Below are positions 32,577 to 45,218 of a stretch of 64,000 nt of DNA, piece after piece. How positions within the stretch are numbered: the first letter of the stretch is position 1; each line of letters starts with the position of its first letter. This DNA comes from Alphaproteobacteria bacterium (lineage in GTDB: Bacteria > Pseudomonadota > Alphaproteobacteria > Rhodobacterales > Rhodobacteraceae), in contig JAUHZO010000013.1 in the NCBI GenBank assembly GCA_030425925.1, positions 58,334 through 122,333 on the forward strand, in the 5' to 3' direction. Both the position numbers and the translations under genes were made by a program. The notes beneath the pieces are model-generated. The model was not told the DNA's origin, made no database searches, and saw only the letters and a program-made list of their open reading frames with translations.

Positions 32577-33122
32577 TCACGCGCCCTCGGGCATCTCGGG
32601 CGGCCAGGGGCGGCGGTCCTCGGCGGCAAAGCAGTCGCGCACCCAGCCGGGCATCTCGGGCGCGTCGCCGCTCAGCCCCATTGCCGCGCGCACCCGCTCG
32701 GTCGCCACGATCCCGGACGCATCGGTCACCGCGCTGCGATAGACCGCGTGGCTGGTGCAGTCGCCGCGGCTGTTCCACATCGCCTGTTCCACATACATGA
32801 ACCGCGCATCCCAGCCCAGAAGGCGCGAGCGGATCTCGAGCCGGTCGAACATCCGCACCCGGCGACGGTAGCGCACCACCGATCCGGCCACCGTCAGACC
32901 CCAGCGCTGGGCACGCAGCATGTCGATCAGCCCGGTCCGGATGGCCATGGGAATGCGGCCCAGGTCAAAGATGGTCAGCGTTCGCCCGTTGTTCAGCTCC
33001 CACCACAGGTCCAGATCCCAGGGCCAGCAGACATGGTGCGAGACATGCACATCCCCCGGCGCAAGCGGCGGCATGCGGCGGGCGACAATGCCCTGATAGG
33101 CAAGGCGAAGAAACGGGTACAT
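32577..33122 (-). CDS. Acyl-CoA thioesterase-like hot-dog protein
   Basis: The 181-residue protein has the layout of THEM6/4HBT-like thioesterases: WPWDLDLWWELNNGRTLTIFDLGRI in place of the catalytic DxNxH segment, then FDRLEIRSRLLGWDARFMYVEQAMW. The Asp and the ELNNGR motif are conserved in this branch. Substrate unknown. ATG 33122 is preceded by CAGGAG. Located 67 bp upstream of the MFS gene on the same strand, possibly cotranscribed. Confidence 0.75.
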   Translation of the reverse strand: MYPFLRLAYQGIVARRMPPLAPGDVHVSHHVCWPWDLDLWWELNNGRTLTIFDLGRIPMAIRTGLIDMLRAQRWGLTVAGSVVRYRRRVRMFDRLEIRSRLLGWDARFMYVEQAMWNSRGDCTSHAVYRSAVTDASGIVATERVRAAMGLSGDAPEMPGWVRDCFAAEDRRPWPPEMPEGA

Positions 33123-33250
33123 GGCGGGCTCCTGTCGTGGTGCCCCGTTGCTGCACCGCGGCACCGGGCGCGTCAACCACGACATGGCGGCACGGTTGTG
33201 CTTTGTCGCGGCGGGCTCTATCTGTCGTCGGGGCAAGACAGGAGGTGACG

Positions 33251-33559
33251 ATGCAGGCCATTGCCGGACCGATCGGGCTGATACTGGATATCGCGTTCTT
33301 TGTGATGATCGTCCACATCATCATGAGCTGGCTGATCAATTTCCAGGTTCTGAACCTGCGTCAGCCGCTGGTCGCCCAGATCTGGGACGGGCTGAACCGC
33401 CTGCTGGAGCCGCTGTATCGTCCGATCCGCCGCATGCTGCCCGATACCGGTGGCATCGACCTGTCGCCGCTGATCGTGTTCATCGCCATCATCTCGCTGC
33501 GCGATTACATCCTGCCAGAACTGCTTTGCGGCGGTCGTCCGCTGGGCTATTGCCGCTGA
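33251..33559 (+). CDS. YggT family membrane protein
   Basis: A 102-residue protein with two membrane regions (about 5-30 and 70-92) and the YggT signatures IMSWLINFQVLNL, LNRLLEPLYRPIRRMLP and GGIDLSPLIVFIAI. YggT proteins are found with division and membrane genes and their role is not settled. The start follows a perfect GGAGGTGA (33241-33248). It is divergent from the thioesterase and 80 bp upstream of recQ. Confidence 0.88.
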   Translation: MQAIAGPIGLILDIAFFVMIVHIIMSWLINFQVLNLRQPLVAQIWDGLNRLLEPLYRPIRRMLPDTGGIDLSPLIVFIAIISLRDYILPELLCGGRPLGYCR

Positions 33560-33639
33560 TTGCGGCGCGCGGGGCTTGATTAACCGAATATTGATATGAG
33601 ACTGTCTGGGTAAGAGCAGCAGAAAACCCGGACAGGCCC

Positions 33640-35691
33640 ATGCCCGCAGAGTCCGCGCCCGCCGAGGCGCTTTTGAAAGACGTGTTCGGCTTTGACGCCT
33701 TCCGCCCCGGGCAAGGCGAAATCGTCGAGGCCGTGGCGCGCGGTGACAACGTGCTGGCCATCATGCCCACGGGCGGCGGCAAATCGCTGTGTTTCCAACT
33801 GCCGGCGCTGATGCGGGGCGGGCTGACCGTGGTGATCTCGCCGCTGATCGCGCTGATGCGCGACCAGGTGCGCGGCCTGCGCGAGGCGGGCGTGGCCGCA
33901 GGGGCGCTGACCTCGGGCAACACGGCCGAGGAAACCGATGCGGTCTGGGACGCGCTGCAGGACGGTTCGCTGAAACTGCTCTACCTCGCGCCGGAACGGC
34001 TGGCCAATGCCGGCACGCAGCGCATGCTTGGCCAGGCCGGCGTGTCGCTGATCGCGGTGGACGAGGCGCATTGCGTCAGCCAGTGGGGCCACGATTTCCG
34101 GCCCGATTACCTGCGCATCGGGGCCTTGCGCGCGGCTCTGGGCGTGCCGCTTGCCGCCTTCACCGCCACGGCGGATCCCGAGACGCAGGACGAGATCGTC
34201 GCGCGACTCTTCGACGGGCAGTCGCCGCAGACCTTCCTGCGCGGGTTCGACCGGCCCAACATCCACCTCGCCTTTCTGCCCAAGGACGGACCGCGCCAGC
34301 AGATCCTGTCCTTTGCCGCCGCCCGCCGCGGCCGGTCGGGCATCGTCTATTGCGGCACGCGGGCCAAGACCGAAAGCCTGGCACAGGCGCTGCGCGAAGA
34401 GGGGCACAGCGCCTGTTTCTACCACGGCGGGATGGAGGCCGGCGATCGCCGCGCCGTCGAGGAACGCTTTGCCACCGAGGACGGGCTGATCGTCGTCGCC
34501 ACGGTCGCCTTTGGCATGGGGGTCGACAAGCCCGATATCCGCTGGGTCGCCCATGCCGACCTGCCCAAGTCGATCGAGGCCTATTACCAGGAAATCGGCC
34601 GCGCCGGGCGCGATGGCGCACCCGCCGAGACGCTCACGCTGTATGGCCCCGAAGACATCCGCCTGCGCCGTTCCCAGATCGACGAGGGGCTGGCCCCGCC
34701 GGAACGGCGGCAGGCCGATCACGGGCGGCTGAACGCGTTGCTAGGGTTGGCAGAGGCGCAGGGCTGCCGCCGCAGGCAGCTGCTGGCCTATTTTGGCGAA
34801 GAGGCCGGGGCTTGCGGCCATTGCGACCTTTGCGACACCCCGCCCGAGACCTTCGACGGCACCGAAGCGGTGCGCAAGGCGCTGTCGGCGGCGCTGCGCA
34901 CGGGCGAAAGCTTTGGCGCGGGCCACTTGATCGACATCCTGCGCGGCACCATGACCGACAAGATCCGCCAGCGTCGCCATGACGACCTGCCCACCTTCGG
35001 CGTCGGGCAGGACCTGACCAGGGGCCAGTGGCAGGGCGTGTTCCGCCAGATGATGGGCCATGACCTGATGCGCCCCGATCCCGAACGGCACGGCGCGCTG
35101 GTCATGACAGACCGCGCGCTGCCCATCCTGCGGGGCGAGGAAAGCATTTCGCTGCGCCGCGACGCGGTGGCCAAGGCCGAGCGCCGCCCGGCGGTCAAGG
35201 CGCTGGTCTCGGACGAGGATGCGCCGCTGCTCTCCGCGCTCAAGGCCAGGCGCCGCGCCCTGGCCGAGGCGGCGCGCGTGCCGGCCTATGTCATCTTCCC
35301 CGACCGCACCCTGATCGAGATGGCCGAAACGCGGCCCGAGACGCTTGACCAGATGGCGGCGATCAACGGCGTCGGCTCGAAAAAGCTGGAGCGCTACGGC
35401 GCGGCGTTCCTTGCGGTCATCACCGGGGCCAGCGAAGAGGTGCATCCCGCGCGGCGCAAGCTGGCCGGGCGCAATGCCGGAAGCCTTTACGATGCGCTGA
35501 TGGCGGCGCAGGCCGCGCTGGTGCGGGGGGAGGACGGCACGGAAAAGCCGCTGACCTGCTCGGCCAGCCAGATCGCCAAGCTGGCCGAGGCCCGCCCCAC
35601 CTGCCCCGACAGCCTGTCCCGCGTGCTGGACCAGCGCCGGGCCGAACGCTTTGGCGCGGCCTTTCTGGACGTTCTGAACGCGGCGGACTAA
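33640..35691 (+). CDS. recQ: ATP-dependent DNA helicase RecQ
   Basis: The 683-residue helicase has Walker A in MPTGGGKSLCFQLPAL (about 48), DEAH box VDEAHCVSQWGHDFRPDY, motifs III-VI up to YYQEIGRAGRDG, the zinc-binding RecQ-Ct region (CRRRQLLAYFGE, CGHCDLC) and a C-terminal HRDC domain (about 515-600) followed by a further helical tail. RecQ unwinds recombination and replication intermediates. Start ATG 33640 gives MPAESAPAEALLKDVFGFD. yaaA follows 29 bp downstream. Confidence 0.95.
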   Translation: MPAESAPAEALLKDVFGFDAFRPGQGEIVEAVARGDNVLAIMPTGGGKSLCFQLPALMRGGLTVVISPLIALMRDQVRGLREAGVAAGALTSGNTAEETDAVWDALQDGSLKLLYLAPERLANAGTQRMLGQAGVSLIAVDEAHCVSQWGHDFRPDYLRIGALRAALGVPLAAFTATADPETQDEIVARLFDGQSPQTFLRGFDRPNIHLAFLPKDGPRQQILSFAAARRGRSGIVYCGTRAKTESLAQALREEGHSACFYHGGMEAGDRRAVEERFATEDGLIVVATVAFGMGVDKPDIRWVAHADLPKSIEAYYQEIGRAGRDGAPAETLTLYGPEDIRLRRSQIDEGLAPPERRQADHGRLNALLGLAEAQGCRRRQLLAYFGEEAGACGHCDLCDTPPETFDGTEAVRKALSAALRTGESFGAGHLIDILRGTMTDKIRQRRHDDLPTFGVGQDLTRGQWQGVFRQMMGHDLMRPDPERHGALVMTDRALPILRGEESISLRRDAVAKAERRPAVKALVSDEDAPLLSALKARRRALAEAARVPAYVIFPDRTLIEMAETRPETLDQMAAINGVGSKKLERYGAAFLAVITGASEEVHPARRKLAGRNAGSLYDALMAAQAALVRGEDGTEKPLTCSASQIAKLAEARPTCPDSLSRVLDQRRAERFGAAFLDVLNAAD

Positions 35692-35720
35692 GTCCTTCAC
35701 GTGACAAGGGAAGGACAAGC

Positions 35721-36478
35721 ATGCTGGTGGTGATTTCCCCGGCCAAGCGGCTGGATTGGAGCCTGCGCGCGGCCGAGATGACCGAGCCCGCCTTCGAGGC
35801 GGATGCGCAGCGGCTGGCCCGCACGGCGCGGAACCTGACGCTGCGTGATCTCAAGGGGCTGATGGATCTCAGCGACGATCTGGCGCGGCTAAACCGCGAC
35901 CGGTTCCGCGCCTTTTCGGATGCGCCGGAACTCGACGATCTGCGCCCGGCGGCGCTGGCCTTTGCCGGCGACACCTATCTGGGGCTCGAGGCCGCAACGC
36001 TCGATCCCGACGAGATGGCCTGGGCCCAGGATCACCTGCGCATCCTGTCCGGCCTTTACGGCCTCTTGCGTCCGCTCGACGGCATACAGGCCTACCGGCT
36101 GGAAATGGGCGCGCGGCTCAGGACGCGGCGCGGCGACAGCCTTTATGCCTATTGGCGCGACCAGATCGCGAAGGCCCTGAACGCCCAGGCCGCGGCGCTG
36201 GGCACGCAGGTGCTGGTGAACTGTGCCAGCCAGGAATATTTCGGCGCGGTGCCCCGCGCGGCGCTGAAACCGCAGGTGATCACGCCGCAGTTTCTGGAGG
36301 ACAAGGGCGGCGTGCCGAAGGTCGTCAGCTTCTTTGCCAAACGCGCCCGGGGGGCCATGGCGCGGTATGTCATCCAACGCCGCCTGACCGACCCCGCGGG
36401 GCTGCGCGACTTCGACAGCGGCGGCTATGCCTACCGCGCTGACCTGTCCACGCCCGAAGCCCCCGTCTTCGTGCGGCC

Positions 36479-36491
<13 letters not shown>
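35721..36491 (+). CDS. yaaA: YaaA family peroxide stress protein
   Basis: The 256-residue protein matches the UPF0246/YaaA family from end to end: MLVVISPAKRLDW at the N-terminus, LYGLLRPLDGIQAYRLEMG in the middle, NCASQEYFGAV and KGGVPKVVSFFAKRARGAMARY towards the end. E. coli YaaA lowers free iron and protects DNA under hydrogen peroxide; the fold binds DNA. Its place after recQ links it with DNA damage. The 3' end overlaps the convergent histidine kinase by 13 bases. Confidence 0.92.
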
Positions 36492-39037
<2,546 letters not shown>

Positions 39038-39228
39038 GGTGATCACTTGCCCTGCTTGCACCGGTTTGCGGCACCCTGACCCAAGGCTGGTGAAGATCGG
39101 CTTAAGGCACGCGGTCCGATCCATGCGCAAGATACCGCGGCCCGCGCCGATGTGTCAGCCCTGCCGCCTTGTCAGACCGCGGTGGCGCGTGGCAGCATCA
39201 CCGCAGGATTGATCGGGAGGGATTGGAC

Positions 39229-42200
39229 ATGCGGCGCGGTCTTCTGGCCTTGGGGCTATTGCTGGCGGGCATCTCGGCGGGCTGGGCGCAGGATCTGATC
39301 CCCGAACGGCGGCTGGTGGTCACCCGTGACACGGATTTCTACGGCTCGGACCTGCAGGCGCTGTTCGACACGACGCGGGCCGCGTGCGAACGGCTGTGTC
39401 TGGACAATCCCGACTGCATCGCCTTCACCTTCAACCAGCGCAACAATTCCTGCTTCCCGAAATCCGCGGTGTCGGATAGGCAACCCTATGACGGGGCGCT
39501 TTCGGCGGAACTGGTCGCCACCGAGGCGGCGGTGCTGGCGCGAGGACGCGAACGGGCAGCGGAGCTGGGCTTTGTCGGCAACACCGACCTGACGCGCGCC
39601 CGCAAGGAGGCCGAGGCCATGGGCGTGCGCCAGGGCGGCGGTCAGTGGACGCCGCGGGAATTGCTGGACGCCGCGTCCAACAGCCGCGCCTCGGGCAACC
39701 TGCGCGACGCGATCTTCTGGACGGGCGCGGCGCTGGCGCAGACCGACGACCCGGCGCTGTGGCTGCAATACGGCGAATGGTCCGCCGAACATGCCGAGAC
39801 GGAAAGCGGATCAGAGCGGCGCAAGTACCGCGACCGTGCCTATCTGGCCCCGATCAACGCCTATCTGCGCAGCGACAGCACGCCGCAGCGCCAGACCGCT
39901 CTGCTGACCCTTGCCGACCAGCTGGAGGATCGTGGCCGCGGGCGCGACATGATCCCGGCGCTGCGGCTGGCCGAGACGCTGGGCCCGCGCGCCGACATCA
40001 CGCAGGCGCTAGACGCGGCGATTGCGAAATACGGCTTCCGGATCGTCGATCACGATGTCGAATCCGACAGTGCCGAGCCGCGTCTCTGTGCCGAGTTTTC
40101 GGAAAAGCTGATCCGCGCCGGGCAGGATTACGCGCCCTTCGTGCGCCTGCCCGATCCGCGCCTTGCGGTGCAAAGCGATGACGGGCGGATCTGCGTCACC
40201 GGCCTGACCCATGGCCAGCGCTACACCGTGACCTTCCGCGCAGGCCTGCCCGCCGCCAATGGCGAAGAGCTGGTTCGGGACGTGCCGCTGACGGTCTATG
40301 TGCGTGACCGGTCGCCCCGCGTGGCCTTTCCCGGTCGCGCCTACGTGCTGCCCAAAAGCGCAGATGCAGGCCTGCCGGTGGAAACGGTGAACCTGTCGCA
40401 GCTCGACCTTGTGCTGCGCCGCGTCTCGGACCGGAACCTGATCCGCGCCATCCAGGACGATTACTTTGGCCGCCCGCTGTCCACCTATGCCGAACGCACC
40501 TTTGCCGAGCAGATCGCCGAAGAGGTCTGGCGCGGCACCGCCACGGTGGAGAACCGGCTGAACGCCGACATGCTGACCCGTCTGCCCATGGGGGAAGCGC
40601 TGGCCGACCGGCCGGCAGGCGTCTACGCGCTGACCGCGGCCGAGCCGGGCAGCGACCCATATGACGACGGGCGCGCCACTCAATGGTTCCTGCTGTCGGA
40701 TATCGGGCTGACCACGCTGTCGGGCACCGACGGGCTGACCGTCTTTGCCCGCGCGCTGTCGGACGCAGCACCGCTGGACGGGCTGGAGGTGACGCTGGTT
40801 TCGCAGTCCAACCGCCCGCTGGCCACGGTCCGGACCGATGCGCAGGGCATCGCGCGCTTTGCCGCCGGGCTCTTGCGCGGCACCGGCGGGGCGCGGCCCG
40901 CGCTGCTGACGGCGCGCAACGGCGAGGAGGACCTCGCCTTCCTGTCGCTCACCGATCCCGCGTTCGACCTGTCGGACCGCGGGGTGGCAGGGCGCGCGCC
41001 CTCGGGCCCGATCGACGCCTTCCTTGCAACCGACCGCGGCGCCTACCGCGCCGGAGAGGTGATTCACGCCACCGCCCTGATGCGCGACGCCAGGGCAGAT
41101 GCGCTGCCCGGCCTTCCGGTCACCGCCGTGCTGACGCGGCCTGACGGGGTGGAATATTCCCGCCACCTCTCCGGCGACGGTGCGGCGGGCGGGCATGTGT
41201 TCGACCTGCCGCTGGCGGCCTCGGTCCCGCGCGGCACCTGGCGGCTGGACATCCTGGCCGATCCCGACGCCGCGCCGCTGGTCTCGCGCCGCCTGCTGGT
41301 CGAGGATTTCGTTCCCGAGCGGATCGACTTTGACCTGTCGCTGCCCGAAGGCCCGATCCGCACTGCCGCGCCGCCGCTTCTGGAGGTGGACGCGCGCTAT
41401 CTCTTTGGCGCGCCGGGGGCGGACCTGGCCATCGAGGGCGAGATGCGCCTGTCGGCCAGCGCAAGCCTCGACGCCTTTCCCGGCTACCGCTTTGGCCGCC
41501 ACGACGAACGGTTCGAGACGCGCTATGCCAGCTTCCCCTCCGATCTGAGCACCGATGCGGGCGGCAAGGCGGCCCTGACGCTGCCCTTCCCGGCCATCGA
41601 CCCGCCTGGCCGTCCGCTGGAGGCCGAAGTGACCCTGCGGCTCAGGGAAGGTTCTGGCCGCCCCGTCGAACGCAGCATCACCCGGCCCGTGGCCCCGCTG
41701 GACCCGATGATCGGGATCAGGCCCGGCTTTGACGGCACCCTGCCGGAAGGGGCCGAGGCCCGCTTTGACCTGATCGCCATCGGCCCCGACCTGCAGCCGC
41801 AGACGATGGAGGTCAGCTGGCAGATCAACCGGGTTCGCACCCGCTATCAATGGTACCAGCTTTACGGCAACTGGAACTGGGAGCCGATCACGACCCGCAC
41901 CACCATCGCCCGGGGCACCGGCACGCTGGGGGAAACCCCGCTGACCGTCACGGGCGATGTGGACTGGGGCGCGTACGAGATCGTGGTAGAGCGCATCAAT
42001 GGCGATTACACCTCGGCCTCCATGACCTTCAGCGCGGGCTGGTACGCGCCCGCCGATGCGGGCCAGACGCCGGATACGCTGGAAATGTCGCTGGACAAGC
42101 CGCGCTATGCCCCGGGCGAGACGGCGGTGCTGCGCATGGTGCCGCGCTATGCCGGGCAGGCGCTGGTGACGGTGATGGCCGACCGCGTGATTGCCATGCA

Positions 42201-44661
42201 GGCGGTGGAGGTGCAGGAAGGCGAAAACCTGATCACCCTGCCGGTGACCGAGGAATGGGGCGCTGGTGCCTACGTTTCGGCGCAGGTGATCCGGCCCATG
42301 GACGTGGCCGCCGGTCAGAATCCCGCCCGCGCGCTGGGCCTGTCGCACGCCGCCATCGACCCGGGCGACCGGCAGCTTTCCGTCACGCTGGACGCCCCGG
42401 AAGAAATCACGCCCCGCGGCCGTCTGACCGCCGGCCTCACGATCGACAACCTCGCCCCGGGACAACAGGCGTTTGTGACCGTCGCGGCGGTGGATGTGGG
42501 CATCCTGAACCTGACCGGGTTCGACAGCCCCGATCCCACCGGGCACTACTTTGGCCAGCGCCGGTTGGGGGTCGAGATCCGCGACCTCTATGGCCGCCTG
42601 ATCGACGGCATGAACGGCGCGATGGGGCAGGTGCGTTCGGGCGGTGATGCCGCCGCAGGGATGGAGATGCAAAGCCCCCCGCCGACCGAGGATCTGGTGG
42701 CCTTCCATTCCGGACGGGTGACGGTGGGTGCCGATGGCCGGGCCGAGATCGGCTTTGACATCCCGGATTTCAACGGCACCGTGCGGCTGATGGCCGTGGC
42801 CTGGTCGGCGCAGGGTGTCGGGCAGGCCGAGGCCGACGTGCTGGTGCGCGACCCGGTGGTCATCACCGCGTCGCTCCCGCGGTTCCTTGCGCCGGGTGAC
42901 CGGTCGCGCCTGCTGCTGGAACTGACCCATGTGAAGGGGCCTGCCGGTGACATGCCGCTTGAAATCGTTGCCGAGGGCCTGTCGCTCGATCCTGGGGCTG
43001 TACGGCCTTCGGTGACGCTGGAGGCGGGCGGCAGGGCGGCGCTGACGATCCCGCTGACGGCGGACCTTGTGGGCGATCACGGCCTTGAGGTTGCGCTGAC
43101 CACGCCGGACGGGCAGCGCCTGACCAAGGACCTGGCGCTGGGTGTGCGGGTGAACGACCCGCCGGTGGGCGCAACAAGGCGCTTTGCCCTGGCCCCGGGG
43201 CAGACCTTCACGCTGGATGCCGAGGTGTTCGCAGGCTTCCGCCGCGAAACCGCCTCTGCCCTGATCTCGGCCGGGCCGCTGGCACGGTTCGACGCGCCGG
43301 GGCTTCTGGCGGCGCTGGATCGCTATCCTTATGGCTGCACCGAGCAGGTGACCTCGCAGGCGCTGCCCCTGCTGTACATGTCTTCGGTGGCCGAGCCGCT
43401 GGGGCTGGGCAACAAGGACCGCATCGACACCCGCATCGCGCAATCGGTGACGCGAATCCTGACGCGGCAGGCCAGCAACGGGGCCTTCGGCCTCTGGCGC
43501 GCGGCGTCGGGGGATTTCTGGCTGGATGCCTATGTCACCGATTTCCTTGGCCGCGCCCGCGCCGCCGGGCACGACGTGCCGGACCTGGCGTTTGACATGG
43601 CGCTCGACAACCTTGCCAACCGGATCGCCTATGCGCCCGATTTCGACAAGGGCGGTGAGGACATCGCCTATGCGCTGATGATCCTCGCCCGCGAAGGACG
43701 GGCCGCCATCGGCGATCTGCGCTACTATGCCGACGAACGGGCCGAGGCCCTTGCCACGCCGCTGGCGCTGGCGCAGCTGGGCAGCGCGCTGGCCTCTTAC
43801 GGCGATCAGCGCCGGGCGGATGCGCTCTTTGCCCGGGCCGCGGCCCGCATCGTCGCCACACCGCTGGAAGAGGGCCATGTCTGGCGCGCCGATTACGGCA
43901 GCGGGCTGCGCGACGCGGCGGGGGTCTTGTCCCTCGCGGTCGAGGCCCGGTCGGAAGCGGTGAATCCCGATGCCCTGACCGCCCGCATCGCGCGGGTGGA
44001 CCGGCCGCTGTCGACCCAGGAACAGGCCTGGGCGCTGCTGGCGGCACATGCCATGGTGCAGGATCCCACCGTGTCGGGCCTTGCGCTGGATGGCGCGCCG
44101 CTGGCCGGGCCGTTTGTGCGCCGCCTCGACGGGGCGACGCTGCAGCCCACGCAGATCACCAACACCGCCGACCGGCCCACTGACATCACCCTGACCACCC
44201 TGGGCGTACGCGACGGCGCGACAGAGGCCACGGGCTACGGCTATGCGCTGGAGCGTGCCTATTACACGCTGGACGGCGACCCGGTCGAAGGCGACATCCG
44301 CGTGGGCGACCGCATGGTGGCGGTGCTGACGGTGCGCCCCGCGGAAACCACCCGTGCGCGGCTGATGATCGACGACCCGCTGCCCGCGGGCTTCGAGATC
44401 GACAACCCCAGCCTTTTGCGCAGCGGCGATATCCGCGCGCTTGACTGGCTGGAGACGGCCGATGCCGAACATGCCGAGTTCCGCGCCGACAGGTTCCTTG
44501 CGGCCGTCAACCAGTCGGGCACCGGCGCGCTGAGGTTTGCCTATATCCTGCGCGCGGTCTCGCCGGGTACGTTTCACCACCCCGCCGCGCTGGTCGAGGA
44601 CATGTACCGCCCGGATTACCGCGCGACCACGGAAAGTGGCCGCGTGACGATCCTGCCATGA
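39229..44661 (+). CDS. Bacterial alpha-2-macroglobulin with N-terminal PAN/apple domain
   Basis: The 1810-residue protein starts at ATG 39229 behind GGGAGG. A signal peptide (LLALGLLLAGISAGWAQ) without lipobox precedes a PAN/apple-like domain (about 20-85, Cys pattern ACERLCLDNPDC...NNSCF). MG domains follow, then a bait-region-containing part and a thioester domain. The thioester motif YPYGCTEQ is intact (Cys codon 43336-43338, residue 1370). Such proteins trap proteases in the periplasm, protecting the envelope. Overlaps the glycolipid-binding gene by four bases, with pbpC next, the same pairing as yfhM-pbpC in E. coli. Confidence 0.93.
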   Translation: MRRGLLALGLLLAGISAGWAQDLIPERRLVVTRDTDFYGSDLQALFDTTRAACERLCLDNPDCIAFTFNQRNNSCFPKSAVSDRQPYDGALSAELVATEAAVLARGRERAAELGFVGNTDLTRARKEAEAMGVRQGGGQWTPRELLDAASNSRASGNLRDAIFWTGAALAQTDDPALWLQYGEWSAEHAETESGSERRKYRDRAYLAPINAYLRSDSTPQRQTALLTLADQLEDRGRGRDMIPALRLAETLGPRADITQALDAAIAKYGFRIVDHDVESDSAEPRLCAEFSEKLIRAGQDYAPFVRLPDPRLAVQSDDGRICVTGLTHGQRYTVTFRAGLPAANGEELVRDVPLTVYVRDRSPRVAFPGRAYVLPKSADAGLPVETVNLSQLDLVLRRVSDRNLIRAIQDDYFGRPLSTYAERTFAEQIAEEVWRGTATVENRLNADMLTRLPMGEALADRPAGVYALTAAEPGSDPYDDGRATQWFLLSDIGLTTLSGTDGLTVFARALSDAAPLDGLEVTLVSQSNRPLATVRTDAQGIARFAAGLLRGTGGARPALLTARNGEEDLAFLSLTDPAFDLSDRGVAGRAPSGPIDAFLATDRGAYRAGEVIHATALMRDARADALPGLPVTAVLTRPDGVEYSRHLSGDGAAGGHVFDLPLAASVPRGTWRLDILADPDAAPLVSRRLLVEDFVPERIDFDLSLPEGPIRTAAPPLLEVDARYLFGAPGADLAIEGEMRLSASASLDAFPGYRFGRHDERFETRYASFPSDLSTDAGGKAALTLPFPAIDPPGRPLEAEVTLRLREGSGRPVERSITRPVAPLDPMIGIRPGFDGTLPEGAEARFDLIAIGPDLQPQTMEVSWQINRVRTRYQWYQLYGNWNWEPITTRTTIARGTGTLGETPLTVTGDVDWGAYEIVVERINGDYTSASMTFSAGWYAPADAGQTPDTLEMSLDKPRYAPGETAVLRMVPRYAGQALVTVMADRVIAMQAVEVQEGENLITLPVTEEWGAGAYVSAQVIRPMDVAAGQNPARALGLSHAAIDPGDRQLSVTLDAPEEITPRGRLTAGLTIDNLAPGQQAFVTVAAVDVGILNLTGFDSPDPTGHYFGQRRLGVEIRDLYGRLIDGMNGAMGQVRSGGDAAAGMEMQSPPPTEDLVAFHSGRVTVGADGRAEIGFDIPDFNGTVRLMAVAWSAQGVGQAEADVLVRDPVVITASLPRFLAPGDRSRLLLELTHVKGPAGDMPLEIVAEGLSLDPGAVRPSVTLEAGGRAALTIPLTADLVGDHGLEVALTTPDGQRLTKDLALGVRVNDPPVGATRRFALAPGQTFTLDAEVFAGFRRETASALISAGPLARFDAPGLLAALDRYPYGCTEQVTSQALPLLYMSSVAEPLGLGNKDRIDTRIAQSVTRILTRQASNGAFGLWRAASGDFWLDAYVTDFLGRARAAGHDVPDLAFDMALDNLANRIAYAPDFDKGGEDIAYALMILAREGRAAIGDLRYYADERAEALATPLALAQLGSALASYGDQRRADALFARAAARIVATPLEEGHVWRADYGSGLRDAAGVLSLAVEARSEAVNPDALTARIARVDRPLSTQEQAWALLAAHAMVQDPTVSGLALDGAPLAGPFVRRLDGATLQPTQITNTADRPTDITLTTLGVRDGATEATGYGYALERAYYTLDGDPVEGDIRVGDRMVAVLTVRPAETTRARLMIDDPLPAGFEIDNPSLLRSGDIRALDWLETADAEHAEFRADRFLAAVNQSGTGALRFAYILRAVSPGTFHHPAALVEDMYRPDYRATTESGRVTILP

Positions 44662-45218
44662 CTGCGGAAACCGTGGCCAGGGCGCAGTGGCGCGCGCTGG
44701 ACCGGGATGGCGAGGACAGCTGCCGGCTGGTGGCGCTGCCCGGCGGCTGGATGCTCGTGGGCCATGCACGGTTCCGCGACGGGACCGGCTGGGCCGCGCT
44801 GGATTACGTGGTGCGCCTGGATGCCGGATGGCTGACCCAGGGCGCCGATGTCACCGGCACCCATGGCGAGGCCGAGATCGCGCTGCGCCTGGTGCGGGAG
44901 GGCACGCAGTGGTGGCTGAACGACACGCTTTGTCCGCAGGTCGAAGGCGCGACGGATGTGGATTTCGGCTTTACCCCGGCGACCAACCTGATGCCGCTGC
45001 GCCGCCTGCCCGAGGTGGGCCGGCTGGACGCCCGCGCCGCCTGGCTGCGCCTGCCCGGGCCGCTGCTGGACCCGCTGAACCAGACCTATACCCGCGAACG
45101 CGGCGGTTTCGTGCATTACGCCGCCGCCGAAACCGGCTTCGAGACGCATCTGAGCGTCGATGCGGCGGGGTTCGTCACACGCTATCCCGGTCTGTGGGAT
45201 GCCACGCCGGATGCGTAA
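44658..45218 (+). CDS. Putative glycolipid-binding family protein (DUF1089)
   Basis: A 186-residue protein with the family pattern: WRALDRDGEDSCRLVALPGGW at the N-terminus, DYVVRLDAGWLTQ, then VDFGFTPATNLMPLRRL and a C-terminal LDPLNQTYTRERGGFVHY. The family has a beta-barrel that is thought to bind glycolipid. No signal peptide is evident. The start overlaps the macroglobulin stop (ATGA at 44658-44661) and its stop overlaps the pbpC start, so production of the three proteins is tied together. Confidence 0.78.
   Translation: MTAETVARAQWRALDRDGEDSCRLVALPGGWMLVGHARFRDGTGWAALDYVVRLDAGWLTQGADVTGTHGEAEIALRLVREGTQWWLNDTLCPQVEGATDVDFGFTPATNLMPLRRLPEVGRLDARAAWLRLPGPLLDPLNQTYTRERGGFVHYAAAETGFETHLSVDAAGFVTRYPGLWDATPDA

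Noticed and set aside
40009..44769. Very long open frame (1586 codons) on the - strand opposite the alpha-2-macroglobulin gene
   Set aside because: No recognisable domains and low-complexity His/Gln/Arg/Gly composition; it is the expected antisense artefact of GC-rich codon use in the + strand gene.
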